From the NCBI RefSeq assembly GCF_003477525.1, contig NZ_QUDO01000035.1:1-41495 (forward strand): a DNA stretch of 41,495 bases, written 5' to 3'. The DNA is from Ruminococcus sp. AF41-9. Its GTDB lineage: Bacteria; Bacillota; Clostridia; Lachnospirales; Lachnospiraceae. Positions 33,348-41,495 of the stretch are shown piece after piece. A program made the position numbers and the translations under genes. Each line of letters opens with the position of its first letter. Positions within the stretch are counted from its first letter, which is position 1. The notes under the pieces were generated by a model. It was given only the letters and a program-made list of their open reading frames with translations, made no database searches and was not told where the DNA came from.

Positions 33348-34049
33348 TCAATCAACTTTCAGCATCCGATACCCCACGCCAATGTGTGTTTGGATATATT
33401 GTGGAGAGTTCGGTTCTTTCTCGATTTTTTTACGAAGTGTTGCCATAAACACACGAAGGGAAGCAATATCATTATCCCAACTACTTCCCCAAATGCTTTG
33501 CGTAAGGAAAGTATGGGTCAGAACTTTTCCTATATTTCTTGTCAACAGGCAAAGCAACTTATATTCAATAGGTGTTAAATGCAACTCTTCTTCATTCAAA
33601 TAAGCACAACCTGCAGCATAATCTACACGAAGTTTTCCGTTTACAAAAACAACCGCTTCGGCAGGGGATACTTTTTGCATCATCGATAACCTTCTTTGCG
33701 TGACTCGTAGTCTGGCAAGCAGTTCCTCAACAGAAAATGGCTTTGTTAAATAATCATCTGCGCCAGCATCCAACGCATCAATTTTATCGGTATCTTCACT
33801 GCGAGCACTGATTACGATAATTGGCATGTTTGACCAAGTACGGATTTTTTTAATAATCTCAACACCGTCTATATCAGGAAGTCCTAAATCAAGTAAAACA
33901 ATGTCAGGATTGTGTGAAGATGTTTCTAAAATTGCCGATTGACCATCGGGTGCCGTCAGATATCGGTATTCGTGCGTTTTTAAGGTTGTTGTAATTAAAT
34001 TTCTGACAGATGTGTCATCTTCTACAACTAATATTAGTGACTTATTCAT
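33348..34049 (-). CDS. kdpE: KdpE-like OmpR-family response regulator
   Basis: This 233-aa regulator has a receiver domain with the acidic pair (VVEDD, ~9-12), phosphoacceptor Asp54 in VLLDLGLPDIDG, Thr/Ser and Lys in VISARS and LTKPFS. A C-terminal winged helix (~145-230) contains LTPIEYKLLCLLTRN and HIGVGYRMLKVD. The N-terminus and pairing with KdpD identify it as KdpE-like. It overlaps kdpD by 8 bp. Instead of kdpFABC, the upstream genes on this strand are trkH, trkA and a LysR-type domain protein, so its likely targets are those K+-uptake genes. Confidence 0.92.
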   Translation of the reverse strand: MNKSLILVVEDDTSVRNLITTTLKTHEYRYLTAPDGQSAILETSSHNPDIVLLDLGLPDIDGVEIIKKIRTWSNMPIIVISARSEDTDKIDALDAGADDYLTKPFSVEELLARLRVTQRRLSMMQKVSPAEAVVFVNGKLRVDYAAGCAYLNEEELHLTPIEYKLLCLLTRNIGKVLTHTFLTQSIWGSSWDNDIASLRVFMATLRKKIEKEPNSPQYIQTHIGVGYRMLKVD

Positions 34050-36738
34050 ATACTTTGACCTCCCCTGCCGGTAATGTAAATGTAAATACTGTTCCGTGCG
34101 GCAGATTATCTGAAACAGTAAGTTCTCCGCCGTGGGCGTTAATAATGGACTTGCACAAAGATAATCCGAGTCCTAAACTTCGGCGGCTGTCTGCAATTTG
34201 ATTTGCACCGCTATAGAACATGTCGAATATCCGTGGCTTTATTTCGTCAGCAATTCCGTTTCCGTCATCCGATATAGATACGATTGCTTGTTTTCCCCGC
34301 TTTTCTGTCCGAATAACAATATGAGAGTTTTTAGGTGTATATTTGATAGCATTATCAACAATATTGATGATTACCTGAACAATAAGCTTTGCATCCATTT
34401 TTGCAAGAAGAAATTCTTCTTTGCTTTCAACGGAAATATGATGTTCTTCACTCTTTCGGTTAATATGATGTAACGCTTCTGTGATCACGTCATCCATCAA
34501 ATCTTCCGTTATACGGAGATTCAACCGTCCTTCTTCAATCCGGGTTACAGCCAGCAAGTTTTCTACAAGGTTAATCAGCCACATGGAGTCATCATAAATA
34601 TCCATGTACAGCTGCTTTTTTGTATCATTATCAAAGGAATCTCCGTTGGACAAAAGATTGCTGGCATTACCGGAAATGGATGTCAGCGGTGTCCTCAAAT
34701 CATGTGAAATAGCACGCAGCAGGTTCGCTCGCAACTGTTCATTTTTTGCAAGAATGGCCGCCTCCTGTTTCTCACGGGCATTTTTCTCATTTTCCAAAGC
34801 CAGGGCACATTCTCCGAGAATGGATAGTAGAATACTGTTTTCAAATGGATCAAGAGGTATTTCCCCCATCACGATTCCAATAACTCCATATACCATACTG
34901 CTGCGAACAGCAAGGTACAGGCATTTTGCATTGGAAAGCGTTCCTGTTGTAGCTCCGGCACGTTTATTGTTTTTCAATACCCAGCCGGCAACGGCCTTTT
35001 CATTTTCGGAAATACACGATTCCAAATTTTCTTCAGTTACAGAAAAAATATGCGGCGTATCCAACACTTCTCCATCAGCTAAATAAAAAACGATATCTTT
35101 TCTCAAGAGTTTAATGAGCTGATTTGAAGTTGCAGATACAATTTCATTTTTATCTTTTGCCTGTTGCAATAGCTGGTTTGTATCAAATAACACTTTGGTA
35201 CGGTAAGCAGATTGTGCCGCCTGTTTTGCTTGGTTTTTAATCCGTATAGCAAGAGAACCGGTTAAAAATGCCGCCAACAACATGATAATAAAGGTAACAG
35301 GATAACCCTGATCATACGCCTGCAAGGTAAATTGAGGTTCCGTAAACAGGAAATTAAAGACCAAAACACTTACAATCGAGGAAATTAGGCTGTATATCTG
35401 ATGTTTCGTGATGACAGCGGTGGCAAGAACACCTAAAACAAAAACAGTAATGATATTTGCTTCGTCAAATCCAAATTTCTGGAAAATCATTCCGACTAAA
35501 CTGGATAAAATCAGAATCGCAGTAGATTTTAATGTATCAGTGACAGAGAATACGATATGGTTCTTTTTCCTGCCCCCTCTTAACTGATACACTGCCGCAT
35601 TAGAAACCGTATCCGGAATAATATGCACATCCAGGTTAGGGGCATAATCAATCAATTTTTCTGTCAGGGTCGGTTTGCTGAGCAAATGCCGTTTTGTAGC
35701 AGAACTACGTCCGATCACAATCTTTGACACACCAGACAAACGAGTAAATTCCGCAATCTGAAACGGAACATCTTCTCCGTAAACTGTTTCTATTTTTGCC
35801 CCAAGCTGCTCAGCAAGACGAATATTTGAACGCAGGCGTTTTACATTTTCCTCGCTCATCACCAAAAAATCTGGGGTTTCTACAAATAGAGCCGTAAACT
35901 CCCCTTTAAAAGCAGAAGCCATTTTTGCGGCGGTACGGATAATTTTCGCATTGGATGGAGAAGAAGATAGACATACAAGAATATGTTCGCCTGTGTGATA
36001 ATCTCCATGATTTTTTATGCGGGTATTTTCTGTGAGGATATTCACCCGGTCCGCACATCGCCGCAGTGAAATCTCCCGGAGAGCTGTCAAATTTTCTATT
36101 GTAAAAAAATTTTCTACTGCCTGTTTTGCCTGTGTCTGTCTGTATACATTTCCTGTATTCAAACGGTTGATCAAATCCTGTGGTTCAATATCTATTAATT
36201 CAACCTGATCTGCATTATCAAAAATAGAATCCGGGATGCGTTCCCGTACAACAATTTCCGTAATGGATGCAACTGTATCACAAAGGCTTTCAATATGCTG
36301 AACATTGACAGTCGTATAGACATCAATCCCTGCATTCAAAAGTTCCTTAATGTCCTGATACCGTTTTGCATGACGGCATCCTTCGGCATTCGTATGCGCA
36401 AGTTCATCTACAAGGATAAGCTGTGGTTTTCTTTTCAACGCCATGCCAATGTCGAATTCGTTCAGTATCATACCATTATAAAAAACTTCTCTTGTAGGAA
36501 GAACTTCTAAGCCATTCAAAAGAGCTGCTGTTTTGGGACATGCGTGGGATTCTACATAACCGGCTACCACGTCAATTCCCTGCTGTTTTTCCATATGAGC
36601 TGCTTCTAACATGGCGTAGGTTTTACCCACACCAGCTGCATATCCGAAAAAGATTTTCAAATGTCCTTTATTACGGTTTTCTTCATCAGCTTGGACTTCC
36701 TTTAATAACTGATCCGGATTGTGTCTGCTTTCACTCAT
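34042..36738 (-). CDS. kdpD: KdpD-like sensor histidine kinase
   Basis: This 898-aa kinase has the full KdpD layout. The N-terminal KdpD domain has Walker A GYAAGVGKTYAML (32-44) and VDELAHTNAEG. A UspA-like domain follows, then four membrane helices (DUF4118, ~400-500), a GAF-like domain and a HisKA/HATPase core. The phospho-His lies in LLRAISHDLRTPLTS (~675), followed by N-box INIVDNAIKYTPKN, and SDDGNGIADE and GLGLSLCKSIINAHGG. It senses low K+ and related stress. The GAF-like region carries degraded-looking cysteines. Start context is weak (GGAGATGACCGT). Confidence 0.93.
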   Translation of the reverse strand: MSESRHNPDQLLKEVQADEENRNKGHLKIFFGYAAGVGKTYAMLEAAHMEKQQGIDVVAGYVESHACPKTAALLNGLEVLPTREVFYNGMILNEFDIGMALKRKPQLILVDELAHTNAEGCRHAKRYQDIKELLNAGIDVYTTVNVQHIESLCDTVASITEIVVRERIPDSIFDNADQVELIDIEPQDLINRLNTGNVYRQTQAKQAVENFFTIENLTALREISLRRCADRVNILTENTRIKNHGDYHTGEHILVCLSSSPSNAKIIRTAAKMASAFKGEFTALFVETPDFLVMSEENVKRLRSNIRLAEQLGAKIETVYGEDVPFQIAEFTRLSGVSKIVIGRSSATKRHLLSKPTLTEKLIDYAPNLDVHIIPDTVSNAAVYQLRGGRKKNHIVFSVTDTLKSTAILILSSLVGMIFQKFGFDEANIITVFVLGVLATAVITKHQIYSLISSIVSVLVFNFLFTEPQFTLQAYDQGYPVTFIIMLLAAFLTGSLAIRIKNQAKQAAQSAYRTKVLFDTNQLLQQAKDKNEIVSATSNQLIKLLRKDIVFYLADGEVLDTPHIFSVTEENLESCISENEKAVAGWVLKNNKRAGATTGTLSNAKCLYLAVRSSMVYGVIGIVMGEIPLDPFENSILLSILGECALALENEKNAREKQEAAILAKNEQLRANLLRAISHDLRTPLTSISGNASNLLSNGDSFDNDTKKQLYMDIYDDSMWLINLVENLLAVTRIEEGRLNLRITEDLMDDVITEALHHINRKSEEHHISVESKEEFLLAKMDAKLIVQVIINIVDNAIKYTPKNSHIVIRTEKRGKQAIVSISDDGNGIADEIKPRIFDMFYSGANQIADSRRSLGLGLSLCKSIINAHGGELTVSDNLPHGTVFTFTLPAGEVKVYE

Positions 36739-36828
36739 ACGGTCATCTCCTTGTACAAAAACATTATATAGAATAATACGTAAATTTCAGAAAAGCATTT
36801 TAGCACTGACATTAAAATCGCATAAAGA

Positions 36829-37371
36829 TTATACCGCCTTTTCTTCTTTTTTTCCATTCGGGCGTGTAGCCGAAAGCAGAAAACGCTCCGAAAAATCACG
36901 CAATTTTTCGACAAATAGACCTTTCATACAATTAATGTCATTTTGCCATATCACTCTCGCTGGTTTCTCAATCGTGTTGATGGGATGTACCGCAATGTCT
37001 ATAGAGCCTGAAGTAATGATACTTTGCTTTATTTGAAGGGATAAGGAACAATACTCATCTTTCAAAATATCGTTGGAATTTTCTATGATAAAGCCAAAAT
37101 CAAGTTTATTATTTCCCAACCCATTTATTATTTCACTTACAGAACCGTAGAACAGGTTCAGCTCATAGTTTGGGTATTCGCTTGAAAATTGTTCTAATAG
37201 ATCTGCAATAGAATCTATGATTGCAGGTGTTTCAAATCCAATCCTGAGCTTAGAATCTGAAATAAGTTTTTGGGATTGATTTTCCTTGAGAAATTTATCC
37301 AGCTTTTCCATAAGAAAATAACCATAAATAAATGCTACCAATACCACTATAAGTAAAACAAAGTCTTTCAT
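36829..37371 (-). CDS. Membrane-anchored LysR-type substrate-binding domain protein
   Basis: From ATG 37371 the protein has ~180 aa. It has an N-terminal transmembrane helix (FVLLIVVLVAFIYGYFLM). Then a LysR-like effector-binding domain: LRIGFETPAIIDSIADLLEQF, YELNLFYGSVSEIINGLG, KLDFGFIIE, IDIAVHPINTIEK. It lacks any helix-turn-helix, so it is not a classical LysR regulator. In the operon it sits between trkA and kdpD, where a soluble or membrane-tethered ligand sensor could modulate K+ uptake or KdpD. To my knowledge such a gene is uncommon. It begins 21 bp after trkA. Confidence 0.7.
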   Translation of the reverse strand: MKDFVLLIVVLVAFIYGYFLMEKLDKFLKENQSQKLISDSKLRIGFETPAIIDSIADLLEQFSSEYPNYELNLFYGSVSEIINGLGNNKLDFGFIIENSNDILKDEYCSLSLQIKQSIITSGSIDIAVHPINTIEKPARVIWQNDINCMKGLFVEKLRDFSERFLLSATRPNGKKEEKAV

Positions 37372-37392
37372 ATCACCAACTTCTTTCAAAAA

Positions 37393-38040
37393 TTAAATAT
37401 GAAAACATTTTTGAATATGTTTTGTCTCCCCAAGAACAAGCATGGTACTGTCCTTTAACAACTGCGTATCGGAACTTATTTTCAAATTCATAATATCATT
37501 TGTTTTCAGCGCCATAATATTGATGTTATATTTTTTTCGTATATCCAACTGACCGATTGTTTTTCCTATCCATTCTCCCGGTATAGATATTTCAAAGATT
37601 GCATGTTCTTCATCTAGTTCTATGTAATCGAAAATATGATCAGCACTATAACGGATCGCAACCCAATCGGCAAGCTGCCTTTCGGGATAAACAATTTCAT
37701 CTGCGCCGTTTCGTAAAAGAAATTTTGCATGAACATCACGAGCGGCACGAGACACCACCATTCTTGCACCGAGTTCCTTCAAAAGGGACGTTACTTCCAA
37801 TGAATTCTGAAAGTTATCTCCGATAGCCACAATACAAACATCAAAATTTCCAACACCAAGCGAACTTAAAAAATCCTCATTAGTCGCATCCCCAATCTGA
37901 GCGTTAGTTACAAAGGGAAGTACAGCATCAACTCGAGTATCTTCTTTATCTACCGCCATTACATGATGATGTAATTCATCTAATTTCATAGCAATGTGCC
38001 GTCCGAATCTTCCCAGACCGATAAGTAATATTGATTTCAT
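37393..38040 (-). CDS. trkA: TrkA/KtrA-family potassium-uptake regulatory subunit
   Basis: This 215-aa protein is a single RCK unit: an N-terminal Rossmann domain with GLGRFGRHIAMKLDE (8-22) and VMAVDKED, and a C-terminal RCK_C domain (~135-215) with GEWIGKTIGQLDIRKKYNIN. RCK subunits form rings that gate KtrB/TrkH channels in response to nucleotide or cyclic-di-AMP binding. The size and single RCK unit fit KtrA better than double-unit TrkA. It follows trkH by 13 bp and precedes the LysR-like gene by 21 bp, so it belongs to one K+-uptake operon. Confidence 0.92.
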   Translation of the reverse strand: MKSILLIGLGRFGRHIAMKLDELHHHVMAVDKEDTRVDAVLPFVTNAQIGDATNEDFLSSLGVGNFDVCIVAIGDNFQNSLEVTSLLKELGARMVVSRAARDVHAKFLLRNGADEIVYPERQLADWVAIRYSADHIFDYIELDEEHAIFEISIPGEWIGKTIGQLDIRKKYNINIMALKTNDIMNLKISSDTQLLKDSTMLVLGETKHIQKCFHI

Positions 38041-38053
38041 TTTTTTATTCTCC

Positions 38054-39393
38054 TTAACCTACTGTAATTTTTTCCTGAGGATATTTTGAACCGTTAGGCT
38101 TTTTTTCAGAAATGGTAGCAAAAATCAAGGTCAATCCTCCCACTCTGCCAAAAAACATCAGGCAAATCAAGATTATATGGGAAACAAGCCCCAGGTCAGG
38201 AGTTATTCCCAACGATAACCCTACCGTCCCGATTGCCGACGCCGTCTCAAACAAAGCGGTCATAAGTGGAATATCTTCTGTTCTGCTAATTACCATCCTC
38301 CGACAAGGAATAAAACGATATACATCAAAAAAATCGTAGCTGCATTTCTGATAGTGCCATCCGGAATTTGTCTGCCGAAAAAATGGGTGTGTTCCTTTTT
38401 TCTAAATACAGATAATGCCGATGAAACGAGAACTGCAAGAGTTGTCGTTTTCATACCACCTGCAGTGGAACCAGGCGAGCCACCGATGAGCATCAGCATA
38501 ATGATAAGCATTTGCCCAACTTCACTGAGTAAAGTCAAATCTGCCGTATTGAATCCTGCTGTTCTCGGCGTAACGGATTGAAACAAAGAAACCCATACTC
38601 TTTCTGTAAGAGGCACATTTGAAAACTCAAAATAAAAAAAGTAAAGAGCCGGTAAGAATATCAATAGTCCTGTTACCATAAAAATCACCTTGCTTTGCAT
38701 CCGGTATTTTTTAAAATGCCATTTATGATTCTTTATATCCTCCCAGGTAAGGAATCCAATACCTCCTGCAATAATCAGCATCATAATTACAATATTTACA
38801 ATCGGCTGTACAGAATAAGAGGTCAACGAGGAAAAAGGGGTTCTTATACCGATCAGATCAAATCCTGCATTGCAAAAAGCAGAAATAGAATGGAACAGTG
38901 AATACCATATTCCTTTCCAAAAACCAAAGTCCCTGCAAAAAACAGGGGCTAAAAGAACCGCACCAATGATTTCGATAAGAATAGTAGTCCGAATAATAAA
39001 TTGCGTTCTCCGCACAATACCACCCACCGTTGGAGCCGAAATTGCCTCTTGCATGGTACTTCGCTGCATCAACCCGATTTTACGTCCGGAAACAACAGCA
39101 ATCGCAATCGCAATCGTAATAATTCCCATACCTCCGATTTGAATCAGCAGTAAAATAACTCCTTGGCCAAATAAAGACCAGTAGGTTGCCGTATCATTAA
39201 TAACCAGTCCCGTCACACAAACCGCAGAAGTTGCGGTAAACAAAGCATCCAAAAAGGAGGTACACTGACCGCTTTTTGTAGCAATCGGCAGCATCAAAAG
39301 CAGACTGCCTAAGAGAATCACGGATAAAAACCCTAAACTAATCACTTGAAATGATGTTATATGTCGATGTCTTGATCTGTTTGTCTGTTGCAT
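38054..39393 (-). pseudogene. trkH: TrkH/KtrB-family potassium channel subunit, frameshifted
   Basis: This membrane K+-conducting subunit has four M1-P-M2 repeats. Selectivity-filter-like segments are visible: ATSAVCVTGLV, AFCNAGFDL, TPRTAGFNTADL, and TASAIGTVGLSLG after the break. The first frame (39393 to 38290) ends after IVLFLVGGW. The remaining 80 residues (VISRTEDIPLMTALFETAS..) run to 38054 in another frame. Adding an A at GAGGATGG (~38294-38300) restores FLVGGMVISRTE and a ~446-aa protein of normal size. As written the fourth repeat would be lost. The neighbouring trkA is intact and close, so the operon is probably functional and this a consensus error. Confidence 0.9.
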
Positions 39394-39407
39394 AACTATA
39401 TCCCCAT

Positions 39408-39494
39408 AATCTTAATTTCTTTTTTTATATTGCCTTTATTCTATCTTTATTTGTATTAAATGGGCGTAAGTAAGTTTGTTTTGAAATTAAGATT
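39408..39494. repeat. 12-bp inverted repeat flanking the trkH leader
   Basis: AATCTTAATTTC (39408-39419) is the exact reverse complement of GAAATTAAGATT (39483-39494). The 63-bp interval is AT-rich. It may reflect a leader stem or a binding site. I see no convincing promoter boxes here. Confidence 0.5.
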
Positions 39495-39499
39495 GTATA

Positions 39500-39532
39500 A
39501 AGATGAGCAGAAGTCTGAAATCTTTTGCTCAT
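39500..39532 (-). terminator. Terminator-like hairpin at the end of the kdpB fragment
   Basis: GATGAGCA (39500-39507 as read on the plus strand) pairs with TGCTCATC (39525-39532), and TTTAT follows on the minus strand. The kdpB fragment's stop codon lies within it. Confidence 0.55.
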
Positions 39533-39939
39533 CTAGCGCCTTCAATCACTTCGCCATCGCCGGGAATCTGTTCTCCCGCTTTTACAATAACAATATCACC
39601 CTTTTTAAGGGTAGCAGAGGATACATTTGTAATCTGCTCTTTCCGGTCAGCAGAGGGGATCTTATGCGCTTCAACATCTTTTTTAGAAGCTCGTAATGAA
39701 TCTGCCTGTGCCTTTCCTCTGCCTTCAGCAATTGCCTCTGCAAAATTTGCAAAAATACAAGTAAACCAGAGAATGATTGCAATTGCCAACGTGTATCCAC
39801 TGGAAGTGTCCTTAAAGCCGAACAGAGAAATGATCCACAATCCGGTTGTCAATATTGCTGAAATATAAACTAAAAGCATAACAGGGTTTTGCGCCTGTGT
39901 TTTTGAAACTGAAAAGCTCCACAAAGTGCGTAAATTCAA
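39529..39939 (-). pseudogene. kdpB fragment (N-terminal part of K+-transporting ATPase subunit B)
   Basis: About 135 residues resemble the N-terminal part of KdpB: NPVMLLVYISAILTTGLW (membrane helix), FANFAEAIAEGRGKAQADSL and LKKGDIVIVKAGEQIPGDGE. The frame ends at VIEGAR-stop, before the DKTGT phosphorylation site, so no active ATPase could result. Intact KdpB is ~680 aa. There is no convincing start codon: the first in-frame starts are TTG/GTG near 39939, and homology begins only near AQNPVM. The fragment is in the same reading frame as the recombinase that ends at 39946. It is probably a remnant of a kdpFABC operon. Confidence 0.8.
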
Positions 39940-39945
39940 GGATTT

Positions 39946-41495
39946 CTACATATTCTTCCTTTGTAGCAACGCCACAGTCTCAACGGTACTTTCGTTGTCC
40001 CAACAAAGTTCCTGTGTCTCCCTATCTCCAAAATACACCGGGAAGCGGAACTTTATGTGCTTCAGGAATCTGCCATCTGGCTGCTCCTGCTCGTAAATGT
40101 CCACCTGTTCTACAAAACTGTTAAGAAATTCTTTCTTCTCCAAGTCGGTGAACTTATCATATAGTTTATCAAAATATAAAAGAAATTGATAGACGTTTTC
40201 TTCTGATATTTTCTGTTGCCGGATATTCAGCAGGCGATTCTTGACTTCTTCTATACTGTTCTCCACGCCTTCAATCTCATCATACAGACGGTATAACCTT
40301 GTCTCCATATCCTGATATTTCTTCTCATAAAATTTATCCATGATATCCAGACTATCCATCTGCTGTCCAAGTCTTGCTTTTGCTCCGGTCAGCTGCCTGT
40401 GCTGTTTTTCCAGTCCTTCAATCTCTTTTTCGATTGCTTCCGTATCTATTCTCGAACCGATTTTATTCAGAATTGCTTCTTCGAATTTAGGATTCTTCAC
40501 CAACTTCCGAATAACTTCTTCCACTGCATTGTTAATCTTCTCCTCGCTCCATTGTTTACGATATCCACATTTATGACCATCTACCAGGCGACGATGTTTG
40601 CAGGCATAATAGAAATAATCCTTATATAAGGTTCCGTCTTTCTTTTTCTTTCGGTTCACATTTCCATACATACCGCTTCCACATAACGGACATCTCAATA
40701 TTCCGGATAAAATGTGCTCATGATCGAGGCTATGTGTCTTTTCATATTTTACACCTGTTTTTTCCCGTTTTTGATGTGCCAGCTCCCAGTCTGTTTCTGA
40801 AATGATTCCTTCATGGATACCATCGTATAGCATATAATTTTCCTGCTTTACAATACGGTATTCATTTCTTGTACCAGATACTTTCTCGTTCTTCCTTCGC
40901 CCATAAGCCAGCTTTCCACAGTATACCGGATTATCCAGAACACCTTTTATAAATGAAGCGGCAAATGCGTCCAGTGTATTATTCTGCCGTTTTTTCTTTT
41001 TATATCCATGCTGGTTCAGCCATGCAGCAATCGCAGAGATTCCCATATTGGTATGAATAAATTTATCATAGATCAGACGAATAATCTCTGCTTCTTCTTC
41101 TGCGATCTGCAATTCTCCATTTACCAATTCATAGCCATATGGAGCAAATCCACCGTTCCATTTTCCTTCCCTGGCTTTCTGCCTACGTCCCTCCATTGTC
41201 TGAACAAGGATATTCTCTCGTTCAATCTCTGCCACCGCAGACAGAACAGAAATCATCAGCTTTCCACTATCTTTTGAGCTGTCAATTCCATCTTCAACAC
41301 AGATCAGATTCACTCCAAAATCCTGCATCCTCTGCAAAGAATTTAAAACATCTGCCGCATTACGACCGAATCTGGAAAGCTTGAACACCAGTACAAACTG
41401 TACCTCATCTGTTCCATTCTCAATATTATCCAACATTCTCTGAAATTCCGGTCTGCCCTCTACGCTCTTTCCAGACTTACCTTCATCTGAATACT
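39946..41495 (-). CDS. Large serine recombinase (5' part beyond the window)
   Basis: The frame is open to the right edge (~515 residues). It begins at YSDEGKSGKSVEGRPEFQRM, inside the resolvase catalytic domain. Next come VLVFKLSRFGRNAADVLNSL and AVAEIERENILVQTMEGR, typical of serine integrases. A Recombinase domain follows (GYELVNGELQIAEEEAEIIRLIY, GVLDNPVYCGKLAYGRRK), then a zinc ribbon (LRCPLCGSGMYGN..YYACKHRR). A long coiled-coil region (~330-430) precedes the C-terminus. The catalytic Ser, near the N-terminus in this family, is off the edge. Such recombinases move genomic islands, ICEs and phages. Its stop lies 6 bp from the kdpB fragment's open frame, which suggests an attachment junction nearby. 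Confidence 0.93.
   Translation of the reverse strand, partial: YSDEGKSGKSVEGRPEFQRMLDNIENGTDEVQFVLVFKLSRFGRNAADVLNSLQRMQDFGVNLICVEDGIDSSKDSGKLMISVLSAVAEIERENILVQTMEGRRQKAREGKWNGGFAPYGYELVNGELQIAEEEAEIIRLIYDKFIHTNMGISAIAAWLNQHGYKKKKRQNNTLDAFAASFIKGVLDNPVYCGKLAYGRRKNEKVSGTRNEYRIVKQENYMLYDGIHEGIISETDWELAHQKREKTGVKYEKTHSLDHEHILSGILRCPLCGSGMYGNVNRKKKKDGTLYKDYFYYACKHRRLVDGHKCGYRKQWSEEKINNAVEEVIRKLVKNPKFEEAILNKIGSRIDTEAIEKEIEGLEKQHRQLTGAKARLGQQMDSLDIMDKFYEKKYQDMETRLYRLYDEIEGVENSIEEVKNRLLNIRQQKISEENVYQFLLYFDKLYDKFTDLEKKEFLNSFVEQVDIYEQEQPDGRFLKHIKFRFPVYFGDRETQELCWDNESTVETVALLQRKNM

Noticed and set aside
33348..39939. Complete KdpFABC potassium pump
   Set aside because: Only an N-terminal kdpB fragment is present; kdpA, kdpC and the catalytic kdpB domain are absent.

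Overview
The window looks like a chromosomal segment of an anaerobic gut Firmicute of the family Lachnospiraceae, perhaps Blautia-like. This is inferred from gene content: an oxygen-labile [4Fe-4S] serine dehydratase, Hcp with a ferredoxin partner, meso-diaminopimelate dehydrogenase, a T-box leader, a cobalamin riboswitch, HAAS/DUF4097, DUF5685 and DUF1002 proteins, and an IS200/IS605 terminus. No rRNA, tRNA or CRISPR array was seen.

Layout. 1-120: right end (omegaRNA) of an IS605-type element whose tnpB would lie off the left edge. 335-1891: L-serine dehydratase sdaAB-sdaAA. 2012-4021: PadR regulator, HAAS/DUF1700 membrane protein and DUF4097 protein, with a strong promoter and a perfect palindrome over the start site. 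4194-8566: YczE-like membrane protein, PTS-IIC-like permease, MFS transporter and RNase H, plus a MITE-like element with an 8-bp direct repeat. 8789-9496: small secreted protein. 9617-12377: ilvB-ilvN behind a T-box. 12418-14922: ferredoxin-like protein and hcp. 15345-19739: a small hypothetical gene and a two-gene set for a secreted papain-type protease and a membrane-anchored SH3 protein. 20257-21110: Cys-rich protein behind a cobalamin riboswitch. 21248-24576: two secreted NlpC/P60-type cell-wall proteins. 24893-32330: ddh, DnaJ-TPR/DUF5685 pair, zinc-ribbon membrane protein, flavin reductase-like protein, RlmI-type methyltransferase, GNAT and a DUF1002 protein, the last with a remarkable array of contiguous stems in its leader.

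33200 to the right edge is accessory DNA. An ABC transporter gene is cut after its Q-loop and joined to what looks like a group II intron 3' end. Then come kdpE, kdpD, a membrane-tethered LysR-type ligand-binding domain, trkA/ktrA and trkH/ktrB, all on the minus strand and plausibly a K+-uptake operon run by KdpDE. Next are a kdpB fragment and a large serine recombinase that leaves the window.

Four genes (sdaAA, rnhA, the first NlpC/P60 gene, trkH) each carry what reads as one missing base in a short homopolymer. Adding one base restores a full family-like protein each time. Consensus error is the simplest reading, so these loci should not be taken as true pseudogenes without checking reads.

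Most operons are separated by recognisable Rho-independent terminators, and several promoters with good -35/-10 boxes could be placed. The least explained structure is the 208-nt stem array at 32364-32571, which includes a four-way junction with no unpaired junction bases.
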